Part shown: positions 1-9,145 of the stretch, in pieces
Layout: the number at the start of each line of letters is the position of its first letter
Numbering within the stretch: the first letter of the stretch is position 1
Source of the DNA: Desulfobulbus sp.
Lineage (GTDB): Bacteria; Desulfobacterota; Desulfobulbia; Desulfobulbales; Desulfobulbaceae
Direction: 5' to 3'
Assembly: GCF_030824455.1 (NCBI RefSeq)
Contig: NZ_JAVBXR010000033.1
Location: 34,454-98,453 of the forward strand
DNA: 64,000 nt
Made by a program: the position numbers and the translations under genes
The notes under the pieces: generated by a model
Database searches by the model: none
Told to the model about the DNA's origin: nothing
Seen by the model: only the letters and a program-made list of their open reading frames with translations

Positions 1-767
1 GCAGCAATCTGGAACAAGAACTGAAAAATCGACTGAACAGCAAACCCATCCTGCTGATGACCCATCTGGTGCTGGGCTACCCCTCGCTTGCGGTCAACCG
101 CGAGGTGATCCGGCAGATGGCGGCCAACGGCGTGGACTGCATTGAACTGCAAATTCCCTTCTCCGAGCCCATTGCCGACGGCCCGGTGATCCTCAAGGCC
201 AGCCAAGAGAGCCTAAAAAACGGCATCAGCGTGGAGGAATGCTTTACGTTTGGCCAGGAAATGGCGGCGCACTACCCGGCGGTCCGCTTTCTTTTCATGA
301 CCTATTACAACATCGTTTTCAAATACGGCGAGGAAGCTTTTCTCCGCCGGACCAAGGACATTGGTTTTTGCGGAACCATCGTGCCCGACCTGCCTCCCGA
401 AGAAGGGCAGACCTATCTGGCAACCAGCAAGGCTCTAGGCTTGGCGCCGGTGCAGTTTTTCACCCCCACCTCGTCCGAGGAACGGATGCGGGAGGTGGCG
501 GCCCAAGGCGCGGGCTTTGTTTACTGCGTGGCCCGACGCGGGGTCACCGGCCAGCAGACCACCTTTGACGACAACCTCGATCACTACCTGGCCCGCTGTC
601 GCAGAGCCACCGACCTGCCGCTGGCGGTGGGATTTGGCATCAGCAACCGCGCCGATGTGGCCCTGTTGGTCGGCAAGGCCGATATGGCGGTGATCGGCAC
701 CGCCACGATCAAACTGGTCGACGCCCAAGGGCCAGAAGCGGTGGGACCGTTTATCGCCGGGCTGTAG
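1..767 (+). CDS. trpA: Tryptophan synthase alpha chain, 5' end cut by window edge
   Basis: TrpA converts indole-3-glycerol phosphate to indole and glyceraldehyde 3-phosphate and channels indole to TrpB. The reading frame is open from base 3, and residues upstream of the first ATG at 57 already look like TrpA (LEQELKNRLNSKPILLMTH), so the true start lies before the window. The catalytic region IELQIPFSEPIADGP carries the family Glu and Asp. The TIM-barrel continues through FFTPTSSEER and ends with a GFGIS phosphate-binding segment. Only about the first few residues are missing. The rest of the trp operon presumably lies upstream; the next gene downstream is an aminotransferase after a 114-base gap. 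Confidence 0.95.
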   Translation, partial: SNLEQELKNRLNSKPILLMTHLVLGYPSLAVNREVIRQMAANGVDCIELQIPFSEPIADGPVILKASQESLKNGISVEECFTFGQEMAAHYPAVRFLFMTYYNIVFKYGEEAFLRRTKDIGFCGTIVPDLPPEEGQTYLATSKALGLAPVQFFTPTSSEERMREVAAQGAGFVYCVARRGVTGQQTTFDDNLDHYLARCRRATDLPLAVGFGISNRADVALLVGKADMAVIGTATIKLVDAQGPEAVGPFIAGL

Positions 768-881
768 ACGCCGGCGCAACCTTCTTTGCGGCGCGCCTTG
801 CTATCCTTCGAGGCCGCGCCCTTCGCTCGTCTTGTTCAACCCATCGACGCAACCTCTTCCCGAGGTCCAAGAGACAATCCC

Positions 882-2060
882 ATGGAAAACGCATTCTCCG
901 ACAGAATCACCGACGTGCCCAAGTCCTTTATCCGGGAAATCCTCAAAGTCACCATCGATTCCTCGATCATCTCCTTTGCCGGCGGCCTGCCCAATCGGCT
1001 TTTCTTCCCGGTCAAGGCCCTGCAAAAGGCCGCCTTTGACGTCTTTGAAGAGGCTGGCGCCGAGATTCTCCAGTACGCCAACTCCGAGGGGTACCTGGGC
1101 CTGCGGCAGTTCATCGCCGACCGGTACCGCAAACAGGAAGGACTGGAGATTCCGGTGGAGGACATCCTGATCACCACCGGTTCGCAGCAGGGGCTGGATT
1201 TGCTGGGCAAAACCTTTCTCAACGAGGGCGACGACCTGATCATCGAGGAACCCGGCTACCTCGGGGCGATTCAGGCCTTTGCCATGTATCGGCCCCGCTT
1301 TCATCCGGTTCCGGTGAGCGAGGGCGGCATGGACACGGCCGCGCTTGGTCGGGTGCTGAGCGAGCGGCAGCCGAAACTGCTCTACACGGTTACCAACTTT
1401 CAAAATCCCAGCGGCGTCAGCTACAGCGACGACAACCGGCGGGCGGTGGCTGATCTGCTGCGCGGCAGTTCCTGCCTGATCATTCAAGACGATCCCTACG
1501 GCGATTTGCGTTTTTCCGGGAGCCGCAAGATTTCCTTCAAACACCTTCTACCGGCCAACACGGTCCTGCTCGGTTCGTTCTCCAAAACCGTGGCCCCGGC
1601 AATGCGGCTGGGCTGGCTGGTTGCGCCGCCGCTGATCATGGACAAACTGGTGATCGCCAAGCAGGCGTCGGATCTGCACACCGATTATCTGGCCCAGCGC
1701 ATCCTCCACCGATACCTCTGCGACAACGATCTCGACGCGCACATCGCCGCCATCATCCGCCAGTACGGCAAACAGAAAGAGGCCATGATCGGCGCCATCA
1801 AGGATTTTTTCCCGGCCGGCGTGCAACACACTAACCCGGAGGGCGGCATGTTTTTGTGGGTGACCCTGCCCGAAGGGACCTCGTCCATGGCGCTCTTTGA
1901 GGCGGCCATCAAAAAGAAGGTGGCCTTTGTGCCGGGCACGCCATTTTACGTGGACCGCAAGGACAGCAACACCCTGCGCCTCAATTTCTCCTGCTCGGAC
2001 GAACCGACCATTGTCGAGGGCATCAGGCGTTTGGGCGATTCCATCAAAGCACTATTTTAA
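882..2060 (+). CDS. PLP-dependent class I/II aminotransferase (2-aminoadipate/LysN-like)
   Basis: Fold-type I aminotransferase of 392 residues, resembling the LysN/AGT-like group that acts on 2-aminoadipate or aromatic and branched-chain amino acids. Visible landmarks are SFAGGLPN near the N-terminus, GSQQGLDLLGK, the NPSGVSY motif, QDDPYGDLRF, and the PLP lysine in GSFSKTVAPAMRLGW. I chose ATG 882 because conserved sequence starts there; an ATG at 786 is possible but adds an unconserved, arginine-rich extension. Its position after trpA suggests amino-acid metabolism, but the substrate cannot be read from sequence. Confidence 0.85.
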   Translation: MENAFSDRITDVPKSFIREILKVTIDSSIISFAGGLPNRLFFPVKALQKAAFDVFEEAGAEILQYANSEGYLGLRQFIADRYRKQEGLEIPVEDILITTGSQQGLDLLGKTFLNEGDDLIIEEPGYLGAIQAFAMYRPRFHPVPVSEGGMDTAALGRVLSERQPKLLYTVTNFQNPSGVSYSDDNRRAVADLLRGSSCLIIQDDPYGDLRFSGSRKISFKHLLPANTVLLGSFSKTVAPAMRLGWLVAPPLIMDKLVIAKQASDLHTDYLAQRILHRYLCDNDLDAHIAAIIRQYGKQKEAMIGAIKDFFPAGVQHTNPEGGMFLWVTLPEGTSSMALFEAAIKKKVAFVPGTPFYVDRKDSNTLRLNFSCSDEPTIVEGIRRLGDSIKALF

Positions 2061-2080
2061 CCACAGGAGACACACAGGAT

Positions 2081-2371
2081 ATGCGCGCAAAAAAACTCGT
2101 CGTTGCCTTCGCGGGCTTGGCCCTCTGCTTACTGACGCTTTGGGGATGTTCGGGAGATCAAGAGAAAAAACAGGAGAAAAAAACACCGACCGTGCAACAG
2201 CAACTCGGTCAAGATGCGGCGCAGTCGGTGCAGAAACCGCTTGCAGAGGCTCGCAAGGCGGCTCAGGCGGAGACAGGGGCAAACCAGGCCACCAAGGATG
2301 CGGCCGGCGCCTTGCAGCCAGCGGCCCCGGAAGCCGGCGGCAAGGAAAAAAAGAGACTGGAAGGATGTTGA
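2081..2371 (+). CDS. Small charged lipoprotein
   Basis: A 96-residue protein with a lipoprotein signal: Lys-rich start, hydrophobic stretch of about 15 residues, then LTLWGC, with Cys23 as the likely lipidated residue. The mature part is highly charged and rich in Lys, Glu, Gln and Ala, probably disordered or coiled. An AGGAG-like site precedes ATG 2081, twenty bases after the aminotransferase stop, so the two may be co-transcribed. I do not recognise a family. It is followed by a strong hairpin. Confidence 0.6.
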   Translation: MRAKKLVVAFAGLALCLLTLWGCSGDQEKKQEKKTPTVQQQLGQDAAQSVQKPLAEARKAAQAETGANQATKDAAGALQPAAPEAGGKEKKRLEGC

Positions 2372-2385
2372 TTGCCGAAAACACC

Positions 2386-2421
2386 AACGAAGAAACGCGC
2401 TGCACGGCGCGTTTCTTCGTT
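2386..2421. terminator. Strong hairpin between convergent genes
   Basis: A perfect 15-bp stem (2386-2400 with 2407-2421) and a 6-base loop lie between the lipoprotein gene and the convergent J-domain gene. There is no long T run on the plus side; a T4 follows the stem on the minus side. It most likely ends transcription from both directions. Confidence 0.7.
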
Positions 2422-2504
2422 GCACACCACCTGCTGTAAAAGCGTCTGCGCGACGCGTTCTCAACCCTGGGGCAGCGTCCGCGACGCGCCCATCAGGCCC
2501 GCTT

Positions 2505-3446
2505 TCACAAACCCACCTCTGCCAATGCCTTGACCGCCTCTTCCTGCTCAGGAGTGAGGGTTTTGGGGATTCGGACCGCAATCTTCACCAACAAATCGCC
2601 GCGATGCCCGATGGGACCCGCCGGCAGCCCGTGTCCCTTGATGCGGAGCTTGGCCTCCTGCTGGACGCCTGCGGGCACCTTGACGTTGAATTTTTTGCCG
2701 TCCAAGGTGGCGACTTCAATGGCGGCGCCAAGACAGGTTTCGCTGAAAGGAATGCGGTGCTCCACCACCAGATCGTCCTCTTCCCGCTGAAACACCGGGT
2801 GCTCGGCAACATGCACCTTCAGATAGAGATCGCCCGCCGGGCCGCCGGAGGACGAAGGCGCTCCTTTGCCGCTCAAACGCAGCCGCTTGCCGTCCTCGAT
2901 GCCTTTGGGAATCTTCACCGAGACGTTCTGGGTCTGCCCGTTCTGGCGCAGGCTGACGGTCTTCTCTGTTCCATGCAGGACATCCTCCAGGGTGACGGTC
3001 ATCTCATAGGTCAGATCGTTGCCTGGCGTCGGTTGCGGTCCGCACCCGCCGCCGCAACCGCCGCGCGCCCCTGTCTGTCCAAAAATATTGTCAAAAGATC
3101 CGCCGCCGGTTGAACGGAAGTTGCCGGCGTTAAATCCCCCCGCATTACGAAACCCGCCGCCAAAACCGAACTGACGGAGGATGTCGTTAAGATCGAAGTT
3201 GCGGAAGATGTCCTCCTGGGAATAACGCTGGCGAAAGCCCGCCGACCCGTAGGCGTCGTACTGCTGCCGTTTTTCCTGGTCGGAGAGCACGGCGTAGGCC
3301 TCGCTGATCTCTTTGAATTTTTCCTCCGCCGCCTTGTCGCCCTGGTTTTTGTCCGGATGATATTTAAGGGCCAGTTTGCGATAAGCCTTTTTTATCTCGT
3401 CGGCGGTGGCGGTCTTGGCGACGCCAAGAATCTGGTAGTACTCCAT
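2505..3446 (-). CDS. J-domain co-chaperone, DnaJ/CbpA type without zinc fingers
   Basis: This Hsp40 stimulates DnaK ATPase and delivers clients. The J domain spans residues 1-65 with the HPD triad at 30-32. A Gly/Phe-rich region (about 92-130) follows, then two beta-sandwich substrate-binding domains (about 145-300). The four-repeat CxxCxGxG zinc domain of classical DnaJ is absent, making it type II (CbpA-like) at 313 residues. One oddity is an isolated Cys pair, C131 and C135, in the linker. It stands alone; the 3' end faces the hairpin at 2386. Confidence 0.9.
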   Translation of the reverse strand: MEYYQILGVAKTATADEIKKAYRKLALKYHPDKNQGDKAAEEKFKEISEAYAVLSDQEKRQQYDAYGSAGFRQRYSQEDIFRNFDLNDILRQFGFGGGFRNAGGFNAGNFRSTGGGSFDNIFGQTGARGGCGGGCGPQPTPGNDLTYEMTVTLEDVLHGTEKTVSLRQNGQTQNVSVKIPKGIEDGKRLRLSGKGAPSSSGGPAGDLYLKVHVAEHPVFQREEDDLVVEHRIPFSETCLGAAIEVATLDGKKFNVKVPAGVQQEAKLRIKGHGLPAGPIGHRGDLLVKIAVRIPKTLTPEQEEAVKALAEVGL

Positions 3447-3550
3447 AACGCTCTTGTGTACGAAAAAGTGGTTAGTTGAGAAACAGTCCCTGATGTGGGA
3501 CTACTATAAGATCAAAGCGCGCATTGTCTATTGAGCCTGAGCCGTGCAGG

Positions 3551-4861
3551 TCATTTTTCCGTCCCAAGGCGGGAGCGGACACTGACGGTTTGCCGACTTG
3601 GCGCCGGCGAAGAGGCACCGAACTGTCGGCTGAGCCGATCCAACACTGCGGCGCGGTTATTGACCTGCTGGTTGAGGAGGACGACAAAGGCCTGGCCGCC
3701 CGGGAGGTAGCCGGCAAGATTGTACACCCCGGTCAGGGTGCCGGTTTTGACGGCCGCGCCGCGCTCCTTTTTCAGCAGCTCGAGCTGGGGACGGAAGCGG
3801 GTCAGCAACTGGAGCATGGCCCGCGCGGTGACGCGGTTGTCCCGCGACAGGCCGGCCCCTTCCACCTGGACAATCGCATCGGCGGTCGCCTCGCCCAACT
3901 GGCTCGCCAACTCCCGGTGCACGGCCTGTTCGGCCTTCTTCCAGGTGGCGGGATAGCCAAATTCCTTGGCCCCGCAGGCCAGAAACATCAGGTTGGCCAT
4001 GAAATTGGAAGAATACTGCAGGGTGGAACGGCTGACCTCGGTCAGGGTCTGGCGGCTCTGGTGGGTGTAAAACAGGCGAGCCCCCTGCGCCGGAACCGAA
4101 CGGACTCCGCCCAGCGCCGCCACCGGCGTTCCGCCCTGTTGCAGCAGGGCGCGAAAGAGTTCGCCGGCGTGTTGCGCCATGCGGACATCGGGGTTGCACC
4201 CCTGGGCGCAGATGTTGACCCGAAACCGACCCGCCGGGCGACGTTGACCCAACTCAATCATGATCGGCAGGGTCGGCGTCAGGGCTTCGCCGGAGACGAT
4301 TCGTCCTGCCGCGTCCTTGTCGATCGGCACAGAGTTGAAATTGACCGACAGCGGCCCGACCGGGGCGTCGTAGGGATTGTCGCTGTCTTCCTGCCCTGGG
4401 ACCTGCGTGGTCAGGGCAAAGGCGGACGGATCGACGTACAGGGTCTGCACCCGGCGCAGCCCCTTCAGGCGCAGTTGCTCGCCAATGGCAATGATCTCCT
4501 CGGAAACGAGGGTGGGATCGCCAAATCCCTTGAGATAGAGGTTGTCGCGGTCGTCGAGGTAAAATTCGGTGCGGAAGCGGTGGTCCGGGCCAAGGATGGC
4601 CAAGGCCGCCGAGACGGTGGCAATCTTGAGCACGCTGGCCGGAACCAGGGAACGGTCAACATTGCAGGAATCGACGATCTGGCCGCCGGGGTCGGCAACC
4701 CCGTAGGCCCCCTGGGCGGACAGATCGGCAATGGAGCGGCAGGTCGCATACCCGACCTGCCGCTCCATGGAACACAACATCGGCAAGAGCGCCAGCAGCC
4801 AGAGGAGGATGCGTCCCGCCCCCGGCGTCTGTCGCGCCCTTGCCGCGACCGGCTCAGCCAA
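3551..4861 (-). CDS. dacB: D-alanyl-D-alanine carboxypeptidase/endopeptidase, PBP4 (S13) family
   Basis: A periplasmic peptidoglycan hydrolase that trims D-Ala or cuts 4-3 crosslinks. Penicillin-binding motifs appear in the right order: SVLK at residues 76-79 (nucleophile Ser76), SSN near 285 and KTG near 371 ([15 protein letters not shown]). An N-terminal hydrophobic run, [12 protein letters not shown], serves as signal or anchor. I prefer TTG 4861, which overlaps the trpB2 stop by 8 bases, because the internal ATG near 4780 would remove the signal. The overlap implies translational coupling to trpB2, with which there is no obvious functional link. Length is about 436 residues, normal for the family. 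Confidence 0.85.
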   Translation of the reverse strand: MAEPVAARARQTPGAGRILLWLLALLPMLCSMERQVGYATCRSIADLSAQGAYGVADPGGQIVDSCNVDRSLVPASVLKIATVSAALAILGPDHRFRTEFYLDDRDNLYLKGFGDPTLVSEEIIAIGEQLRLKGLRRVQTLYVDPSAFALTTQVPGQEDSDNPYDAPVGPLSVNFNSVPIDKDAAGRIVSGEALTPTLPIMIELGQRRPAGRFRVNICAQGCNPDVRMAQHAGELFRALLQQGGTPVAALGGVRSVPAQGARLFYTHQSRQTLTEVSRSTLQYSSNFMANLMFLACGAKEFGYPATWKKAEQAVHRELASQLGEATADAIVQVEGAGLSRDNRVTARAMLQLLTRFRPQLELLKKERGAAVKTGTLTGVYNLAGYLPGGQAFVVLLNQQVNNRAAVLDRLSRQFGASSPAPSRQTVSVRSRLGTEK

Positions 4862-6197
4862 TCTTGGGCAGACGGGCCAGCGAGGCGTCTATCTGCTCCT
4901 GCGGATAGGCGTAATCGCTTAACTTGCCGCTCAGATAGTTGTCGTAGGACGGCATGTCGATCAAACCGGTGCCGGAGAAATTGAAAAGGATGGTCTTCGG
5001 CTCGTTGGGATCCTTCATGGCCTCGATGATCGCGCCGCGGATGGCGTGGGTGGTCTCGGGGGCGGGGATGATGCCCTCGGTCCGGGCGAAGAGGATGCCG
5101 GCCTCGAAACACTCCATCTGATGCACCGATTTGGGGGTGACAATGCCGTCGCGGACCAGGGCCGAGATGATCGGCGCCATGCCGTGGTAGCGCAGGCCGC
5201 CGGCGTGAATGCCGGGCGGCACAAAGTCGTGCCCCAGGGTGTACATGTAGAGCAGCGGGGTCATCATGGCCACGTCGCCGCAGTCGTAGGCCAGCTTGCC
5301 GCCGGTCATCGACGGGCAGGAGGCCGGCTCGTAGCCGATAAATTCAATTTTCTTGCCGTCAAGATAATCGGGGACAAAAGGCGCAATCAAGCCGGCAAAG
5401 TTGGAGCCGCCGCCGCAACAGCCAATCACCACGTCGGGGTACTCGCCGGCGATCTCCATCTGCTTTTTGGCTTCCAGGCCAATGATCGACTGGTGCAGGA
5501 CCACATGGTTGAGCACCGAGCCCAAGGCGTAGTTGGTGTCCTTGCGGCTGGACGCGTCTTCCAGGGCCTCGGAAATGGCCATGCCGAGCGCGCCTGGGGT
5601 GTTGGGGTCGCGGGCCAGGATCTCGCGGCCGGTTTTAGTGTCCATGCTGGGGCTGGCGACAACCGAACCGCCGTAGGCCTGCATGATGAATTTGCGGTAG
5701 GGCTTCTGGTCATAGGAAATCCGGACCATGTAGACCTTGCACTCCAGGCCGAACTTCGAGGTGGCCAAGGACAGGGCCGAGCCCCACTGGCCGGCGCCGG
5801 TTTCGGTGGTCAACCGTTTGACCCCTTCCCGCTTGTTGTAATAGGCCTGCGGCACGGCGGAGTTGGGTTTGTGGCTGCCCACCGGGCTGACGCCCTCGTT
5901 TTTGAAGAAGATCTTGGCCTTGGTGCCCAGCGCCTCTTCCAGTTTGTTGGCGCGAACCAAAGGCGAAGGCCGCCAGATTTTGTAGACCTCCATGACCTCC
6001 TGCGGGATTTCAATGAACCGCTCCTGGCTCATCTCCTGCTCCAGCAGGGCCATGGGAAACACCGCAGCCAGTTTTTCCGGCCCCATCGGCTGGTGAGTTA
6101 CGGGATCAAGCGGCGGCTGCAGCCCCCCTGGGATGTCGGGAACAACATTGTACCAGCTGGTCGGCATCTGATCTTCGCGCAGAACGATCTTCTTCAT
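4854..6197 (-). CDS. trpB2: Tryptophan synthase beta chain, TrpB2 type
   Basis: A PLP enzyme joining indole and serine to make tryptophan. At 447 residues, with the long N-terminal extension ([20 protein letters not shown]), it belongs to the TrpB2 group rather than the TrpB1 partner of TrpA. The PLP lysine is K110 in [17 protein letters not shown] and the phosphate-binding [10 protein letters not shown] are present. TrpB2 proteins usually lack tight TrpA binding and may salvage free indole. An ATG with AGGAG upstream (6197) is the clear start. It lies 4 kb from trpA on the opposite strand, with two palindromes in its leader. Confidence 0.92.
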   Translation of the reverse strand: MKKIVLREDQMPTSWYNVVPDIPGGLQPPLDPVTHQPMGPEKLAAVFPMALLEQEMSQERFIEIPQEVMEVYKIWRPSPLVRANKLEEALGTKAKIFFKNEGVSPVGSHKPNSAVPQAYYNKREGVKRLTTETGAGQWGSALSLATSKFGLECKVYMVRISYDQKPYRKFIMQAYGGSVVASPSMDTKTGREILARDPNTPGALGMAISEALEDASSRKDTNYALGSVLNHVVLHQSIIGLEAKKQMEIAGEYPDVVIGCCGGGSNFAGLIAPFVPDYLDGKKIEFIGYEPASCPSMTGGKLAYDCGDVAMMTPLLYMYTLGHDFVPPGIHAGGLRYHGMAPIISALVRDGIVTPKSVHQMECFEAGILFARTEGIIPAPETTHAIRGAIIEAMKDPNEPKTILFNFSGTGLIDMPSYDNYLSGKLSDYAYPQEQIDASLARLPKIG

Positions 6198-6235
6198 GAT
6201 TACTCCTTTGTTGGCAAATGGTTAAAGGCGTGGCC

Positions 6236-6318
6236 GCGTTTGTCGGGACAAACGCCGGACTCCTTGGTTTGGTCGCATCCTGATCGTTCCGGGACTTTTT
6301 TCGCCGGACAAGGATCAG
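6236..6318 (-). promoter_or_regulatory. Two palindromes in the trpB2 leader
   Basis: The 153-base space upstream of trpB2 holds a perfect 9-bp inverted repeat (6236-6244 with 6247-6255, 2-base centre). It also holds an imperfect hairpin with outer arms at 6280-6285 and 6313-6318 and an inner CCGG pair. Neither ends in a convincing T run on the minus strand. They could be an operator, a leader RNA structure, or the terminator of the upstream radical SAM gene. Confidence 0.35.
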
Positions 6319-6350
6319 TCGGCATTATCTACAGCACTCCTGCAAAATTC

Positions 6351-8903
6351 TCAAGATAGGGACGTCATTTCCTCGACCCCGGTCTTCATTATCCTGACCT
6401 GCAGGGCCTCGCGTTCGGAAAAACCCAGCACCTTTTCCAGCATCTCTCGGGGATTGGTTGCCGGTTGGCCCTGGTGACCGAGCAGATCGAGCAGCAGCAG
6501 ATTGTCCGTGAACTCCAGACGGCTGACCAAGGGCCGCAGATCCAGGTCTTTGTGCCGGTTCTTACGAAAACGATCAATGACGAACGTCTCCTGGCTGAGG
6601 AAATGCTTGATCCGCTGGCGCAGGTCGTCCGGGTAGACCTGCGAACTGATGGTGTACTTGAGGACGCTGCTTCTGGCCACGGCGCGCGGCGCAAAGCTGA
6701 CCCCAGTCACCCGGATGGTTTCCGGCAACTGACTGTTGAGCAGGGCCACGGTCTCTTCCATGGAGGCCAACGGCTGGGCCAAATCCATGTCAAAGGATTC
6801 GGCCAGACTTTCGACGCCCACTGGCAGGGCCTGGCTGAAGGAGACCCGGGGCGTGGGGTTGAAGCCGCTGGAAAAGAGCACCGGCAGGCCAGCCCGCTGC
6901 AGAACGCGGAACACCATCTGCAATAACTCCAAATGGCCGTAAAATCGGCTGTCGCCCAGGCGCGAATAGGAGACGCGGTAGCTGTGGCCCGGCTGGGGCT
7001 GTTTCTGTTCCTCTCGGTCCGACCGGGGCGACGGGACGGCGGGCGGCGGCGCGGAGGACGCGGGACGCGCATGGATCACCGGCTGCACGGTCTTGAAATC
7101 GCAGAGTCCGCATCCCTGACAGCCGTGGTTGCGGCAATCCGGGGTGTACTCCCGCTGCAGGGCCTTGGCGTATTCGGCCTCCAGAAAGGCGCGCTCCACC
7201 CCGCTGCGCAGATGCTCCCAGGGCAGGGTCTCGCCGACTTCCCGCCGTCGCAGGTAGCCTTCCAGGTCAAGCTCGCATGCGGTTGCGGCCCGCCGCCACT
7301 GCTCCAGGCTGAAGTGTTCGGACCAGCTGTCGAGCCGGGCGCCGTCCTTCCAGGCGGTTTCCAGCAACCGCGACAAGCGGCGATCTCCCCGGGAAAACAC
7401 GCCTTCCAGCAGCGATTGCTCAGGATCGTGCCATTTGAGCTTAAAGCCCTGGCGAGGCAGGAGTTGTTTCAACCGGTTGATCCGTCGTTTCGATTCCTCA
7501 AGGCTGATCTGCGGCTCCCATTGAAACGGGGTGTGCGGCTTGGGGATGAAGGTGGCCACGCCAAGATTGACCTGGACCGGCCGCCCTCTGCCCTGCCCGG
7601 CCTGATAGCGAGCCTTTTTCGCCAGATGGACAATGCCTTCGACGTCCTCTTCGGTTTCGGTCGGCAGTCCCACCATGAAATAGAGCTTGATCAGCTTCCA
7701 GCCCAGGGAAAAGGCGTCGCGGCAGGTGGCCAGCAGGGCCTCCTCGGTGATGCCCTTGTTGATCACTTCGCGCAACCGGTCGGTGCCGGCCTCGGGGGCC
7801 ACGGTGAAGCCGGTTTTTCTGACGCGTTTGATCTGCTCCATGATCTCTGGTGTCAAAGTTCCGACCCGCATCGACGGCATGGACACGGAAACAAAGTTGT
7901 CGGCAAAGCGGTCCATCAGGGCGCCCATCAACTCACCCAGACAGGAAAAATCGCCGGTGGACAGCGACAGCAGGGCCAGTTCCTCGAAACCGCTTGAGGC
8001 AATGCCCTGGTTGGCCAACTCCATAATCTCTTCCAGGGTCCGCTCCCGCACCGGGCGGTAGGTGATGCCGGCCTGGCAGAAACGGCAGCCGCGGGTGCAG
8101 CCGCGGGCAATCTCCAACCCAAGCCGGTCGTGCACCGGACTGACCACCGGAACCAGAGGCTGATGCAGATAGGGCGCGGCGGACAACTGCGGCAGCACCC
8201 GTTTGCGGACCCAAGGATAGTCGGGGCGCAGGGGTTCAATGGCGGTCAGGCGGCCCTGTTGATAATGCGGGCGGAAAAAGGCGGGCACATAAACGCCGGC
8301 AATCTGGGCCAGCCGTTCGAGCACAAGGTTCCGGTTCCACTGCTCCACCTTGGCCTGCAGCAGCAGGTCGGCGATTTCAATAATAATTTCCTCGCCGTCG
8401 CCGAGCACAATGGCGTCAAAAAAATCAGCGACCGGTTCCGGGTTCAGCGAGCAGGAACCGCCGCCCAGCACCAAGGGATGCTCCTCGCTGCGGGCTGCGG
8501 CGCGCAGGGGCAGCCCGCCCAGATTCAGCACGGTGAGAATGTTGGTGTAGCAAAGTTCGTAGGGCAGGGTAATGCCGAGAACGTCGTAGGCCGAAAGCGC
8601 GACCTTGGCCTCCAGGGAAAAGAGCGGCAATCCCTGGGCGCGCAGCTCCTGCTCCATGTCCACGTCAGGGGCATAGGCGCGATGGGCGGCGACGTGATCC
8701 TGCCCGTTGAGGATATGATAAAGAATCTGCAGCCCCTGGTGGGACATGCCGATCTCATAGAGATCAGGAAAAACTAGGCAGAAATTGAGGCTGTCGGCGT
8801 CCATGCGGCCGCTGACCGCATGGAGTTCGCCGCCGACATATTGACCCGGCTTGCGCACCAGAGGAAGAATCGGACCAAGATCAAGGGGTGTAGGTGTGAC
8901 CAT
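6351..8903 (-). CDS. B12-binding-like/radical SAM protein fused to DUF2344
   Basis: A large radical SAM protein of 850 residues. The N-terminal 250 residues resemble the B12-binding-like region of the TIGR03960 family. The radical SAM core has the 4Fe-4S motif C-x3-C-x2-C near residues 268-276 (GCTRGCRFCQAG). A Cys-rich segment (CRNHGCQGCGLCDF) near residue 600 leads into a C-terminal DUF2344/TIGR03936 domain from about 635 (YRVSYSRLGDSRFYGHLELL). The fused form is common in anaerobes; the reaction is unknown, though a role in tRNA or RNA modification has been suggested for relatives. Start ATG 8903. Confidence 0.85.
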   Translation of the reverse strand: MVTPTPLDLGPILPLVRKPGQYVGGELHAVSGRMDADSLNFCLVFPDLYEIGMSHQGLQILYHILNGQDHVAAHRAYAPDVDMEQELRAQGLPLFSLEAKVALSAYDVLGITLPYELCYTNILTVLNLGGLPLRAAARSEEHPLVLGGGSCSLNPEPVADFFDAIVLGDGEEIIIEIADLLLQAKVEQWNRNLVLERLAQIAGVYVPAFFRPHYQQGRLTAIEPLRPDYPWVRKRVLPQLSAAPYLHQPLVPVVSPVHDRLGLEIARGCTRGCRFCQAGITYRPVRERTLEEIMELANQGIASSGFEELALLSLSTGDFSCLGELMGALMDRFADNFVSVSMPSMRVGTLTPEIMEQIKRVRKTGFTVAPEAGTDRLREVINKGITEEALLATCRDAFSLGWKLIKLYFMVGLPTETEEDVEGIVHLAKKARYQAGQGRGRPVQVNLGVATFIPKPHTPFQWEPQISLEESKRRINRLKQLLPRQGFKLKWHDPEQSLLEGVFSRGDRRLSRLLETAWKDGARLDSWSEHFSLEQWRRAATACELDLEGYLRRREVGETLPWEHLRSGVERAFLEAEYAKALQREYTPDCRNHGCQGCGLCDFKTVQPVIHARPASSAPPPAVPSPRSDREEQKQPQPGHSYRVSYSRLGDSRFYGHLELLQMVFRVLQRAGLPVLFSSGFNPTPRVSFSQALPVGVESLAESFDMDLAQPLASMEETVALLNSQLPETIRVTGVSFAPRAVARSSVLKYTISSQVYPDDLRQRIKHFLSQETFVIDRFRKNRHKDLDLRPLVSRLEFTDNLLLLDLLGHQGQPATNPREMLEKVLGFSEREALQVRIMKTGVEEMTSLS

Positions 8904-9145
8904 AGGTGTTTTGGGGAGAAGAGGAAAAGAAGAGAAAAAAAAGGATCAATTATAACCGATTAAAATAGCAAGAAAAGCCCGGTAGTACATCTCGCTTGGC
9001 CCCCCTTGTTGCACCAGGGAACGCAGTGCGTTACTTTTTATGCAGACCGCATGGAATATCGGTTCGACTCTTGCATCATTTTAAAAAACTGTGCAGGAAC
9101 GCTTGCACGCCCTTTCCCTCTCTCACCGAAACACCGGAAAGAAAC

